64,000 nt of DNA from Mesobacillus jeotgali (GTDB taxonomy: Bacteria; Bacillota; Bacilli; Bacillales; Cytobacillaceae). The notes beneath the pieces are model-generated. The model saw only the letters and a program-made list of their open reading frames with translations, was not told the origin of the DNA and made no database searches. Shown one piece after another: positions 15,001-24,204 of the stretch (position 1 is the first letter of the stretch; each line of letters starts with the position of its first letter). The position numbers were made by a program, and so were the translations under genes. The DNA lies in the NCBI RefSeq assembly GCF_002874535.1, contig NZ_CP025025.1:618001-682000 (forward strand), written 5' to 3'.

Positions 15001-15181
15001 ACGTTAAACTTCTGCCCGCAAAAAAGATTGAAGAGAATCAGTGTTGTGAAACAATATAATTTTTAACAATTCTTTATAAAAATAGCCATATTGAAGTTGA
15101 AATGCGCCATCAACCGGTTCATTTTGCGAATTTATTCATATAAGATAATATAGAATTGAATTGATTCGGGGAGATGACGGA

Positions 15182-15931
15182 ATGATTGTTTTAAAATCGG
15201 CACGTGAGATTGAAAATATGAAGGCAGCGGGCGAGCTGCTCGCTTCCGTGCATAGAAAGTTGCGCAAATTGATCAAGCCGGGCGTAACCACCTGGGAAAT
15301 TGACCAGTTTGTCGAGGAGTATTTAAAAAAACACGGAGCCACTCCACAGCAGAAGGGCTACCGTAATTATCAATATGCAACATGCGCCAGCATCAATGAT
15401 GAGGTGTGCCACGGCTTTCCTCGGAAAGGGGCGCTGAACGATGGCGATATTGTCACGATAGATATGGTCGTCAACTTGAATGGCGCGCTGGCTGATTCGG
15501 CTTGGAGCTACGCAGTTGGAAATGTGAGCGAACAATCACAAAAGCTGCTTGAAGTGACAAAAGAGGCATTGTATCGTGGCATTGCTGTCTCCGTACCTGG
15601 AAACCGGATTGGCGATATTGGCCATGCGATCCAATCATATGTGGAGGGAGAAGGTTTTTCGGTTGTCCGTGAATTTATCGGCCACGGAATCGGCTCAGTG
15701 ATCCATGAAAAGCCTGATATTCCGCACTATGGTCTGCCAGGCAAGGGGCCAAGGCTGAAAGAAGGCATGGTATTTACCATCGAACCAATGGTTAATATCG
15801 GCGAATGGAAGACGAAGATGGATTCTAACGGCTGGACAGCAAGAACAGTAGACGGCAAGCTGTCCGCGCAGTATGAACATACAATTGCGATCACCAAAGA
15901 TGGTCCGGTCATTTTGACGGAACAGGATTAA
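15182..15931 (+). CDS. map: Methionine aminopeptidase, type I (stand-alone copy)
   Basis: A 249-residue metalloenzyme that removes the initiator methionine from nascent proteins. The five metal ligands are present in TIDMVV, ADSAWSY, FIGHGIG, FTIEPM and QYEHTI, so it should be active. The usual essential map of bacilli lies in the ribosomal secY-adk cluster; this copy is isolated and is probably a second paralogue. The ATG at 15182 follows GGGGAGATGA. AT-rich promoter DNA separates it from array 1. Confidence 0.93.
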   Translation: MIVLKSAREIENMKAAGELLASVHRKLRKLIKPGVTTWEIDQFVEEYLKKHGATPQQKGYRNYQYATCASINDEVCHGFPRKGALNDGDIVTIDMVVNLNGALADSAWSYAVGNVSEQSQKLLEVTKEALYRGIAVSVPGNRIGDIGHAIQSYVEGEGFSVVREFIGHGIGSVIHEKPDIPHYGLPGKGPRLKEGMVFTIEPMVNIGEWKTKMDSNGWTARTVDGKLSAQYEHTIAITKDGPVILTEQD

Positions 15932-15979
15932 CAATGAAGCGGGCTGAACATCAGTTTGGCCCTATTTTTATAAAAGAAA

Positions 15980-15994
15980 TGAAAAAAATTTTCA
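15980..15994. promoter_or_regulatory. Putative RpiR-type operator upstream of the rpiR gene
   Basis: TGAAAA-AAA-TTTTCA, a palindrome 60 bp before the regulator start. The same GAAAA-N3-TTTTC pattern recurs upstream of gnd at 16918-16930, which supports a shared binding site. Confidence 0.5.
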
Positions 15995-16053
15995 CCTTCA
16001 ACAAATAATGATGAAATTCACCGTCAAAAAGAATAATAAAAGGAGGCCATAAA

Positions 16054-16914
16054 ATGGCCAGTGAACTTAATGGGCAAAATGTCATCGTTAAGATTAAAGC
16101 CGTCTACTCGTCGCTTTCCTCGAAGGAGAAGGCGGTAGCGGATTATATATTGACCAATCCGAAGGAAATCATCCATTTATCAATCACCGAGTTTTCAGAG
16201 AATGCATCTGTCGCGGAGGCAACCATTTTCCGTTTTTGCAAAAGGCTTGGATTCAGGGGTTATCAAGCCTTTAAAATTGCGCTTGCGAGTGAAGTTGTGG
16301 AACCGATCAAGAATATTCACGAAGAAATTAAGGAAGAAGATCAAGTTGTTACTCTTGCAGAAAAGGTTTTTGCCGGGCATATCGAGGCAATGAAAGGAAC
16401 GCTTAATCTTCTGGATGAAAAGGTTCTTGAGAGCATTATTGATGTGCTTGCAAAGGCAACGCGGATCGATTTTTACGGATCAGGTGGTTCGTCGGCAATC
16501 GCACTCGATGCCTATCATAAATTTCTGCGGACAGGCATCAATTGCAATGCCCACAGTGACGGACACCAGCAAATCATTTCTGCAGCGCTGCTCGGTCCTG
16601 GTCAGGCGGCCGTTGGCATTTCACATAGCGGCAGCAATAAAGATGTCATAGAAGCTCTAAGGATTGCAAAAGCTAATGGAGCAGCGACAATCGCTATTAC
16701 TAGTCACTTTAAGTCTCCATTATCCAAGGAAGCAGATTACGTTTTGTACACGACTTCGCGAGAAACACTATTCAGATCTGAGGCATTAGCATCAAGGCTG
16801 GTACAATTAAGTTTGATCGATGTGCTACATGTAGCGGTTTCAGTACGCAGGCAGGAACAAACTCTAGACAACTTGCAAAAAATAAGAGAAGCGATTTCGA
16901 TAAAAAGATATTAA
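16054..16914 (+). CDS. MurR/RpiR family transcriptional regulator with SIS domain
   Basis: A 286-residue regulator. Residues 1-80 form the RpiR helix-turn-helix (ITEFSENASVAEATIFRFCK then RLGFRGYQAFKI). The second half is a SIS sugar-phosphate-binding domain (RIDFYGSGGSSAIALDA, GISHSGSNKDVIEAL). It should respond to a phosphosugar. The neighbour downstream is gnd, so a pentose-phosphate or gluconate-6-phosphate signal is likely (inference). GGAGG precedes the ATG. Matching palindromes occur upstream of this gene and of gnd. Confidence 0.92.
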   Translation: MASELNGQNVIVKIKAVYSSLSSKEKAVADYILTNPKEIIHLSITEFSENASVAEATIFRFCKRLGFRGYQAFKIALASEVVEPIKNIHEEIKEEDQVVTLAEKVFAGHIEAMKGTLNLLDEKVLESIIDVLAKATRIDFYGSGGSSAIALDAYHKFLRTGINCNAHSDGHQQIISAALLGPGQAAVGISHSGSNKDVIEALRIAKANGAATIAITSHFKSPLSKEADYVLYTTSRETLFRSEALASRLVQLSLIDVLHVAVSVRRQEQTLDNLQKIREAISIKRY

Positions 16915-16917
16915 CTT

Positions 16918-16930
16918 GAAAATTATTTTC
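16918..16930. promoter_or_regulatory. Putative RpiR-type operator upstream of gnd
   Basis: GAAAATTATTTTC is a perfect palindrome around one central base, four bases after the regulator stop codon. It has the same GAAAA-N3-TTTTC form as the site at 15980-15994. Confidence 0.5.
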
Positions 16931-17065
16931 TTATTTTAGATATACATATGAAAAAATATTTGATACTATCTTTGTATAAAGTTCTATTCTTCAATGAGAA
17001 GCTGTTCGAAAAAACAACAACAAATGCGAAAATGGCATTTTTAAACGAAAAAGGAGTGCATCTAC

Positions 17066-17968
17066 GTGAAACTAGGAATGGTCGGCCTTGGTAAAATGGG
17101 CTATAACTTGGTATTGAATTTGATGGAAAATGGCCATGAGGTTGTGGCGAACGACATTAATGAAGAAGCGATGCAGAAAATCAAAGCAGAAGGTGCTGAG
17201 ATTGCTGCAGATTATAAAACAATGGTGGACATGCTGCCAAAGCCGCGTGTGATCTGGCTGATGATTCCTGCTGGCGAGTTAATCGACCAGGTAATTGAAA
17301 AGTTCACGCCTTTCCTTGAAGAGGGTGACATCCTTATCGATGGAGGTAATTCAAACTATAAGGATACACTTAGACGTGCTGAAAAGCTTTCGGCAGCAGG
17401 TATCCAATTCATGGATGTCGGAACAAGCGGCGGAATGGAAGGTGCTCGTAACGGTGCCTGCACTATGATCGGCGGCGATGCAGAAGTTTTTGCCCATGTA
17501 GAACCAATCTTCAAGGACATTTCAATCGAAAAAGGGTACCTTTACACAGGTAAAGTTGGAAGCGGCCATTTCTTGAAAATGGTCCACAACGGCATTGAGT
17601 ACGGAATGATGCAGGCAATCGCTGAGGGCTTTGAAATTCTAGAAAAGAGCCCATTTGATTACGACTACAAAGAAGTTTCCCGCGTCTGGAATCACGGATC
17701 CGTCATCCGCAGCTGGCTGATGGAATTGATGGAGAATGCCTTCTCCAAAGAACCAAAGCTTGAAAGCATCAAAGGCGTCATGCATTCATCAGGCGAAGGT
17801 AAGTGGACAGTTGAAACAGCGCTGGACCTGCAGACAGCAGCACCAGTCATTGCGCTGTCATTGATGATGCGCTACCGCTCACTTGAAGACGATACATTCA
17901 CAGGAAAAGTCGTCGCTGCACTAAGAAACGAATTTGGCGGTCATGCTGTTGAACGAAAAGAAGATTAA
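17066..17968 (+). CDS. gnd: 6-phosphogluconate dehydrogenase, decarboxylating (short form)
   Basis: A 300-residue enzyme that oxidises 6-phosphogluconate to ribulose-5-phosphate and CO2. It shows the N-terminal Rossmann motif GMVGLGKMGYNL, the substrate-binding signature DGGNSNYKDT, the DVGTSGGMEGARNG loop and the catalytic lysine/asparagine region GSGHFLKMVHNGIEYGMMQ. It is the short form (about 300 residues, as in YqeC), not the 470-residue GntZ/GndA type, and short forms are often NAD-preferring. A small AAATGC/GCATTT hairpin lies just before its ribosome binding site. It probably belongs to the regulon of the RpiR gene upstream. Confidence 0.93.
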   Translation: MKLGMVGLGKMGYNLVLNLMENGHEVVANDINEEAMQKIKAEGAEIAADYKTMVDMLPKPRVIWLMIPAGELIDQVIEKFTPFLEEGDILIDGGNSNYKDTLRRAEKLSAAGIQFMDVGTSGGMEGARNGACTMIGGDAEVFAHVEPIFKDISIEKGYLYTGKVGSGHFLKMVHNGIEYGMMQAIAEGFEILEKSPFDYDYKEVSRVWNHGSVIRSWLMELMENAFSKEPKLESIKGVMHSSGEGKWTVETALDLQTAAPVIALSLMMRYRSLEDDTFTGKVVAALRNEFGGHAVERKED

Positions 17969-17973
17969 GACCC

Positions 17974-18007
17974 AGGTTCTCCTCTAAATGAGGGGAGCCT
18001 TTTTTTA
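17974..18007 (+). terminator. Terminator of gnd
   Basis: AGGTTCTCCTC (17974-17984) pairs with GAGGGGAGCCT (17990-18000) through G-U pairs, followed by seven T. Confidence 0.85.
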
Positions 18008-18064
18008 TTGTAAGGGATGTATTAAATATTTTCCTTGTGGATGACTATAAATTGTTTTCTTAAT

Positions 18065-18179
18065 CCAGCTTCAGCGCCTAGCCCCTCGAGACGCTTCGGT
18101 CCGCCCAATGAAGTCAAAGAGCGACTTCACCGGTCGACCCTCCAGCGCTTGTCGGGGCTGACCAAGGCGCTTGCGCTTT
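18065..18179. repeat. Dispersed structured intergenic repeat, short form (copy 2)
   Basis: CCAGCTTCAGCGCCTAGCCC through to GGGGCTGACCAAGGCGCTTG. The outer ends pair, and an inner GAAGTC (18110-18115 region)/GACTTC hairpin is flanked by GGTC/GACC. It fills the gap between gnd and the binding-protein gene. Confidence 0.8.
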
Positions 18180-18277
18180 GTGTTCTATACGTTCATAAAA
18201 TTATCCTTTTTTGCAAGATGGATACGTTACTTTTTCCGTTATAGTGGAAGTGAATACTGGAATTGGAGGCGCAGACT

Positions 18278-19282
18278 GTGAAAACAAAGTGGTATTTCTT
18301 TTTTCTGACAACGATTGCCATATCGGCTATTATATATGCATTTCTTGGAGTCAGGGGAGATGAGCCGGTAGAAATTGGCGTCCTGATGATCGGTGAAAAC
18401 CGCTATGAGAAGTTTACAGGACTTGAAGAGGGATTGAAGGATCTAGGGTATAGCGGTAAGGAAGTCCATTTTACCGTAAAGAATGCACATGATGATGAAG
18501 TGCTGATTGACAAGCAAATCGATCAGCTGCTAGAGAATAACCCCAATCTAATTGTTACGCTTGGCGGGATTGAAACTCAGCGCCTGAAAGCAAAAATGGA
18601 TAAGAAAAACATTGAAATCCCGGTAGTTTTTGCAGGTCTTGCTGCACCGAAGGAACTTGGATTGATAAAAGATTACAAGTCACCAGGAGGTCTTTTTACC
18701 GGTATCAATAACTATCACGCCAGCATCTCCGGCAAGCGCCTCGAGATGCTTACATCACTTGTGCCCGCTATTGACAGGGTACATGTGATTTATGACAGCA
18801 AAATTGATGTCAGCAAATTAAGTCTTGAAGAAACTAAGAATGCAGCCACAGAACTGGGGGTGGTGATTTCCCCATGTGATGCCAGCTCGAAGGAGTGTCT
18901 GGAAAATCTATGGAAAACAGTAGATGATGGAGAGGCAATCCTTGTCTTGCCCAGCTTCAGGATTGAATCGCTGACAGATGAGATTGTGAAGCTGACTGAG
19001 GAGAAAAAAATCCCGGCTATGGGCTTATATGATTTTGAAGCGAAAAAGGGGTTGCTTGCGAGCTACGGATCCAGCTTTTATTCGCAGGGCTATCAGGCAT
19101 CAAGGTTTGTCAGCTTGATTCTTCAGGGAAACAAGCCGGGGGAATTGCCTGTAGAACTGCCCGATGGCATTCGTTTTGTCGTCAACCAGCAGACGAAGGA
19201 CTCGCTAGGAATCGCCATTAATCAGGATTTGCTGCATATCGCCGAGCTGATCCACCCTGAAGTGCAAGGAGGCAGGAGGTGA
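18278..19282 (+). CDS. ABC-transporter-type solute-binding protein coupled to a sensor kinase
   Basis: A 334-residue extracytoplasmic binding protein of the ABC_sub_bind (TrpX-like) family, held by an N-terminal hydrophobic helix (WYFFFLTTIAISAIIYAFLG) without a lipobox cysteine. Features are VEIGVLMIGENRYEKFTGLE, IVTLGGIETQRLKA and VPVVFAGLAAP-type strands of a two-lobed fold. There is no ABC permease or ATPase gene nearby. Instead the next gene, which overlaps its ribosome binding site, is a sensor kinase. It probably binds the signal ligand and presents it to the kinase. The start is a GTG at 18278, with GGAGG eight bases upstream. Confidence 0.85.
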   Translation: MKTKWYFFFLTTIAISAIIYAFLGVRGDEPVEIGVLMIGENRYEKFTGLEEGLKDLGYSGKEVHFTVKNAHDDEVLIDKQIDQLLENNPNLIVTLGGIETQRLKAKMDKKNIEIPVVFAGLAAPKELGLIKDYKSPGGLFTGINNYHASISGKRLEMLTSLVPAIDRVHVIYDSKIDVSKLSLEETKNAATELGVVISPCDASSKECLENLWKTVDDGEAILVLPSFRIESLTDEIVKLTEEKKIPAMGLYDFEAKKGLLASYGSSFYSQGYQASRFVSLILQGNKPGELPVELPDGIRFVVNQQTKDSLGIAINQDLLHIAELIHPEVQGGRR

Positions 19283-19290
19283 TGAGAGCG

Positions 19291-21630
19291 ATGATTGATT
19301 TCCTGCATTCGCAGACAATCCGCAACAAGGTCCTTGTATTCGGTGTAGTAATGTCGACGATTCCGTTGCTGCTGATCAGCTTATTTTATTACTCTTTTGT
19401 AAAATCGGATCTGGAAACAAGGATTCTGGAAAAACAGCATCTGGTGCTCGAAAATCTATCAAATGAAATCGAATATGAATTCAGCCAGACATTTCAGCGA
19501 ATCCATGTCCTCGCATCTCTTAATCTATTAAATGAAAAACAAAGCGCTTTATATGAGCTCCTGCAGCAAAGCGAATCAGTCGAGGAGGTCATAATTGCCG
19601 ATGATAAAGGCTTTGTGGAAAAAAGAGTGTCGCGATACGAGCTTAACATTGCCGGGGATAACGAGCGGTGGTTCACAGATGAAATGTGGTTCCAGCTCCA
19701 GACACTTGACAGGGTCTACGGCCAGGTAGAATTCAACCAGTACGGCCAGCCTGTTATGAAGCTGGCAATTCCTTTTTACGAAGGTGAATCGAAAAAAGCC
19801 ATCGGAGTGGTTGTCCAGCTTCAAAAGATCATCGGCAAAATCTCGTCCATGCGCCAGGATCACTCCTCATATATATATTTAATCGATGATAAAGACCGGG
19901 TCATCGCCCATCAGGATTACAGCAAGCTCTGGCAAAAACAAACGTCTGGCAGCCAGGATGAGCTTGGTGTCACTGCTGGGATTGAAGACTTAAACTGGGT
20001 GCTGGTGATGGAGCAGCCGAAAACAACGGCTTTTGCCCCAATCAACAGAATGCTGCAAAGCGGCATAGGAGCAGTAGCATTGCTGATTTTGACAGTCAGC
20101 TTGATCAGCGTCTGGGCGGGGCTTTATTTTACGAGGCCAATTGTTTCAATTGACAGGGAAATGAACAAATTGAAGCAAGGCCGGGAGATCAAACCAGTGA
20201 TGATGAGGCGGACCGATGAGTTGGGAAAACTGGCCGACTCCTTCAATGATATGAGCAAGGAACTGCTTGAAAAATCCAGACTTCTGGAGCAAGAGAAGGA
20301 GAGGCTGAGTGTTGTAGTCAACGGCATTGGTGCCGGCCTGGCGCTCGTAACGAAAGAGTACCGGATCACCTGGATGAACCCGATTTTAAAAGGGTGGCTG
20401 AAAGAAGACCGGTTGACTCTGCCTTGTTACGCTGTGATTGGCGGGGAAAATGCCCCTTGCTTGAATTGTCCGATTACCTGTCCAGATCTTGATAAAATCG
20501 CCGATGAAGTCATGAAGTTCAAGGACGGTGCGAACGGCGAGCGGATCTTCAGGCACAGAGTGTTTCCGCTCAACCACGCGATTGAGGAAGAAGGCGAATT
20601 CCTCGTCGTGCTCGAGGATATCACTGAGCAAAAACAAATGGAAGAAACAATGATCCAGACGGATAAGCTGAGTGCGCTTGGCATCATGGCGTCGAGCTTC
20701 GCGCACGAAGTCAATAACCCATTGGCGACAATCAATGTATACGCAGAGGATTTGATCGACAGAATCCAGGCAGACGACGATGAACTTGATGAGGATGAAA
20801 TGAAGCATTATCTCCACAAAATCAAGGAAAATACCGAGCGCTGCAAACGAATTACCGGAAACCTGCTTAATTTTTCCCGGAAGAATGACTGGACAGAGGA
20901 CCAGATCCGGGTGAAGGAAATCATCGAAAATAGCGTCAGCCTTGTTGAGCATCAGCTGAAAAAGCAGCGGATCCAGCTTGAACTTCATGTGGATGAAGGG
21001 CTGCCGACTGTTAATGGGGACGGCCTTAAGCTGATGCAAGTCATCGTCAACCTGATCAATAACGCGGTCGATGCAATGGAAGCCGAAGGAAAACTGATTG
21101 TTTCCGCTTCCGTAAGCAATGGAGAAGTGGTTTCGATTAAAGTCACAGACAGTGGCCATGGAATCCCTGCCGAAGCCATGGATAAACTGTTCGACCCATT
21201 CTTTACGACGAAACCAATCGGCAAAGGAACCGGTCTTGGCTTGTCAGTATGTTACGGCATCATCCAGCAGTTCGGCGGGAATATCACGATTAACAGTAAA
21301 CCATCAGAAGGAACGACGGTTGAAATTCAGCTGCCGGCAGAGCGTTCGATAAAAGCAGATGTAGCAGAGTGGCCAATAAAGATGAACCGCAGTATCGGCA
21401 GCAAACAGCCAACGGATGATTCAAAGGTGGAAGACGAAGATGGTGGACGCATTCCAGTAGAAGTAGTGGACCGAGAAATAGGAAACTACATTACAGCAAG
21501 AGAAGTGGAAGGCGAAGATGGAGGCAATATTCCAGCAGAAGTAGTGGACCGAGAAAATAACTGCGAGCCGTCGGCACAAGAAACAATGGAGGTGGGCTAC
21601 GATGTCAGCAACAAGATTGCTAGTCGTTGA
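19291..21630 (+). CDS. Sensor histidine kinase (Cache-HAMP-PAS-HisKA-HATPase, NtrB-like)
   Basis: A 779-residue membrane kinase. A first span near residues 8-32 and a second near 250-275 enclose a Cache-type extracellular sensor. HAMP follows, then a PAS domain with a cysteine cluster ([20 protein letters not shown]), which may bind an Fe-S cluster or sense redox. The phospho-acceptor is in [12 protein letters not shown]. The ATPase has [16 protein letters not shown] and GKGTGLGLS. The last 80 residues are an odd acidic tail with an internal 26-residue duplication (EDGG-IP-EVVDRE twice). AGGAGGTGA supports the ATG at 19291. It overlaps the response regulator gene by 29 bases. Confidence 0.92.
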   Translation: MIDFLHSQTIRNKVLVFGVVMSTIPLLLISLFYYSFVKSDLETRILEKQHLVLENLSNEIEYEFSQTFQRIHVLASLNLLNEKQSALYELLQQSESVEEVIIADDKGFVEKRVSRYELNIAGDNERWFTDEMWFQLQTLDRVYGQVEFNQYGQPVMKLAIPFYEGESKKAIGVVVQLQKIIGKISSMRQDHSSYIYLIDDKDRVIAHQDYSKLWQKQTSGSQDELGVTAGIEDLNWVLVMEQPKTTAFAPINRMLQSGIGAVALLILTVSLISVWAGLYFTRPIVSIDREMNKLKQGREIKPVMMRRTDELGKLADSFNDMSKELLEKSRLLEQEKERLSVVVNGIGAGLALVTKEYRITWMNPILKGWLKEDRLTLPCYAVIGGENAPCLNCPITCPDLDKIADEVMKFKDGANGERIFRHRVFPLNHAIEEEGEFLVVLEDITEQKQMEETMIQTDKLSALGIMASSFAHEVNNPLATINVYAEDLIDRIQADDDELDEDEMKHYLHKIKENTERCKRITGNLLNFSRKNDWTEDQIRVKEIIENSVSLVEHQLKKQRIQLELHVDEGLPTVNGDGLKLMQVIVNLINNAVDAMEAEGKLIVSASVSNGEVVSIKVTDSGHGIPAEAMDKLFDPFFTTKPIGKGTGLGLSVCYGIIQQFGGNITINSKPSEGTTVEIQLPAERSIKADVAEWPIKMNRSIGSKQPTDDSKVEDEDGGRIPVEVVDREIGNYITAREVEGEDGGNIPAEVVDRENNCEPSAQETMEVGYDVSNKIASR

Positions 21631-22942
21631 TGATGAACAGGATTTGCTTGAGCTTTTGGTGAGGAGGCTGAAGCGTAAGGGGTTTGACGTGGACAGCGCA
21701 GACACGGCAGAGGAAGCCCTTGAACTTGTGAAAAAAAATGAATACGACATTGGCGTCTATGATATCCGACTGCCGAATATGGACGGTATCGAGCTTTTAA
21801 AAGAAACCAAGAAGGTCCAGTCAGATATCGAGGTGCTGATTTTGACCGGGCACGGGACGATTGATACCGCGATTGAAGCGATGAAGGTTGGCGCATTCGA
21901 TTATATTACAAAGCCTTATAATCTATCAGAGTTGGAACTGACGATTGCAAAGGCTGCGGAAAATAAAGCGCTGAAAGAAAAGAATGACAGCATGAAAAAA
22001 ATCATCGCCCAGCATAATGGCTTCAATATCATTGGAGACAGTGCCAATTTTAAAGAAGTGCTTGAGATGACAAGGAGGATTGCCGACAGCGATGTGCCTG
22101 TCCTGATTGAGGGCGAAAGCGGTACAGGTAAGGAGCTGTTTGCAAAAGCACTCCATTACTGGAGCTGCCGTGCAGATGAACCATTCGTGCCGGTGAATTC
22201 GGGTGCACTTCCTGAGCATCTTCTTGAAAGCGAGCTGTTCGGCCATGCTCGAGGTGCTTTTACCGGAGCGAGCCAGGATAAAAAAGGTCTGGTCGAAGCA
22301 GCAAAAGGCGGGACACTATTTTTAGATGAGCTTGGCGAAATGCCATTGGCGCTTCAGGTGAAATTACTGCGTTTCCTGGAAACAGGTGAATTCCGCCGCG
22401 TCGGCGATGTCCGGGAACGGCATGTTAGCGTCCGCGTCGTTGCCGCTACGAATCGAGATATGGAAAAAGAAGTTGCAGAAGGTCGCTTCCGTGAAGACTT
22501 ATATTACCGATTGAATGTCGTCAAGCTGACGATTCCGCCGCTGCGTGAACGGAAGGGAGATTTGCCAGCACTCATTGAGCACTTCATTAGGAAAACGAAA
22601 GACCCGTCGAAGCGACTGTCGAGTGAAGCTTACGCTGCCCTTGAAGAATACGATTTTCCGGGAAATGTCCGCGAGCTAAGCCACCTGATTGAACGAGGTG
22701 TACTGTTATCTAAAGGAAGCATGATCGGAGCTGAGGATTTACTTTTGCCTCATGCTGGTAAAATAAAGGCAGAGGCAGAAGTTCGGCTTTCTCCACTATG
22801 CTCTTTGGAAGAAGTCGAGAAAGTACACATCGAAAACGCCCTGAAGCAGATGAACTGGAACAAAACAAAGGCGGCCGACGTGCTGGGCATCAGCGTCCGG
22901 AATCTTTATCGAAAAATCGATCAATACGGGTTGAAAGAATAG
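21602..22942 (+). CDS. Sigma-54-dependent response regulator (NtrC/AtoC family)
   Basis: A 446-residue activator. The receiver domain (1-115) has VVDDE, phospho-acceptor D54 in GVYDIRLP and the conserved lysine in YITKPYN. The AAA+ domain has Walker A GESGTGKELFAKA, the sigma-54 contact loop GAFTGA, Walker B GGTLFLDELGEM and the arginine fingers region LYYRLNVVKL. A Fis-type HTH (NKTKAADVLGISVRNLYRKI) ends the protein. With the kinase and binding protein it forms a three-component system. The only sigma-54 promoter I see is 1.5 kb downstream at 24448-24462, before the molybdoenzyme operon, its likely target. Confidence 0.95.
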   Translation: MSATRLLVVDDEQDLLELLVRRLKRKGFDVDSADTAEEALELVKKNEYDIGVYDIRLPNMDGIELLKETKKVQSDIEVLILTGHGTIDTAIEAMKVGAFDYITKPYNLSELELTIAKAAENKALKEKNDSMKKIIAQHNGFNIIGDSANFKEVLEMTRRIADSDVPVLIEGESGTGKELFAKALHYWSCRADEPFVPVNSGALPEHLLESELFGHARGAFTGASQDKKGLVEAAKGGTLFLDELGEMPLALQVKLLRFLETGEFRRVGDVRERHVSVRVVAATNRDMEKEVAEGRFREDLYYRLNVVKLTIPPLRERKGDLPALIEHFIRKTKDPSKRLSSEAYAALEEYDFPGNVRELSHLIERGVLLSKGSMIGAEDLLLPHAGKIKAEAEVRLSPLCSLEEVEKVHIENALKQMNWNKTKAADVLGISVRNLYRKIDQYGLKE

Positions 22943-22955
22943 ATAGGCATGCGGC

Positions 22956-23099
22956 GAACTGGAAAAAAACGCTTGAAATTTCCAGTTCGCCAATAAATTT
23001 TGATTTTCGCCAATAAATAGGGTGAAATCGCCAATAAAAAAATATTTTCGCCAATAAAATGGAATTATCGCCAATAAAATTGTGAACTCCGCCAATAAA
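22956..23099 (+). repeat. Six-unit CGCCAATAA array (array 2 of 3)
   Basis: Cores start at 22988, 23008, 23029, 23049, 23069 and 23090; the spacing 20, 21, 20, 20, 21 is identical to array 1. The leader is a perfect inverted repeat, GAACTGGAAA with TTTCCAGTTC, and the last unit again follows TTGTGAACTC. It lies between the response regulator and the NERD gene. No conventional terminator was seen after the regulator gene, so the leader hairpin may play that part. Confidence 0.9.
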
Positions 23100-23178
23100 A
23101 ATGTTCACAAATAAATTAGAAGGTAATTTAAGCTTAAATATCGAATAATAAGAGCATTACAAAGAAGGAGTGAAGCTT

Positions 23179-24156
23179 TTGATAGCGAAAAAACGATCCA
23201 TTCCAAAAGAAGTGAGGATTTACGAGGCAATTGTTAGGCGATTACCGTTAAATCACCCCCGAAAAGCAGAATTCGAGAACAAGTTATCCATGAAACGTGC
23301 AGGGTACAAAGGCGAAAAAGAATTAGATTACCATATCTCACAAATCGACCACTCTAAGTTTACAATCTTACAAGATATTAGAATCCCCTATAATGAAACT
23401 CACTTCCAAATTGACACTTTATTCATCTCCAATTCCTTAATCTTACCGATTGATTCCAAGTATTATGCGGGAACACTGGAATTTTACCCTGAATTCAATC
23501 AAATGATCCAATGTATAAATGGAAATGAAAAGGTATACCCTGATCCCATTCTCCAGACGAAAATACAAGCACGGCAACTGAAAGCATTTCTAAACAGTCA
23601 TCAATATTCAACGCCCCCGTTAGAACCGTTCGTTGCCATCACCCATTCACAAGCCATCATCAAAAATCCAACCCAAAACAAAGAAGTTAGCCAAAGAGTA
23701 TTCAAGTCCCCCGGCATCTTCTATAAAATCACCCCATACCTTGAAAAATATCAAAAAGAGATAATATCGGACCAAGAGGCTAAGAAAATAGTTAAGCTTT
23801 TACTCAAAAAACATAAACCATATATACCAGACTTAGATACATTGAATCTTCCTTATGGAGAATTGCTAAAAGGAGTTGAGTGCCCGGCCTGCAACACAAT
23901 TGGCATGGAAAAGTTTCATAGCCTATGGGGATGCAAGAAATGCGGCCATACTTCAAAGGACGCCCATGTTGCTGCTTTAAGAGATTACTTTGTTATTAAT
24001 AGACAGTCGATTACTAACGGACAATTCAGGGATTTTCTTGGGATCTCCTCGATTCACCAGGCCAGGAGAATGCTGTCACAGCTGGACCTGAACATATCCG
24101 GTGAAAAGAAAGGAAGAGTCTACACCCCAGGTAAAAGCTTTCCATTATGGGATTGA
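23179..24156 (+). CDS. NERD-domain (nuclease-related) protein with zinc ribbon
   Basis: A 325-residue protein. The start IAKKRSIPKEVRIYEAIVRR is typical of bacillar NERD proteins. The NERD core GYKGEKELDYHI, FQIDTLFI, then LPIDSKYYAGTLEF follows; the usual E-x-K of this nuclease-like fold is D-S-K here, so catalysis may be altered. A zinc ribbon (CPACNT...CKKCGHT) and a short helical C-terminal region come after. Codon use is more AT-rich than in neighbouring genes, which hints at transfer. I chose a TTG start at 23179 because GGAG lies eight bases upstream. Function is unknown; NERD proteins are suspected of nucleic acid processing. Confidence 0.8.
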   Translation: MIAKKRSIPKEVRIYEAIVRRLPLNHPRKAEFENKLSMKRAGYKGEKELDYHISQIDHSKFTILQDIRIPYNETHFQIDTLFISNSLILPIDSKYYAGTLEFYPEFNQMIQCINGNEKVYPDPILQTKIQARQLKAFLNSHQYSTPPLEPFVAITHSQAIIKNPTQNKEVSQRVFKSPGIFYKITPYLEKYQKEIISDQEAKKIVKLLLKKHKPYIPDLDTLNLPYGELLKGVECPACNTIGMEKFHSLWGCKKCGHTSKDAHVAALRDYFVINRQSITNGQFRDFLGISSIHQARRMLSQLDLNISGEKKGRVYTPGKSFPLWD

Positions 24157-24204
24157 GCACTCTCCCACTCTCCTTCCCGGCCATCTCTGCCCACCAGAAG
24201 AAAG

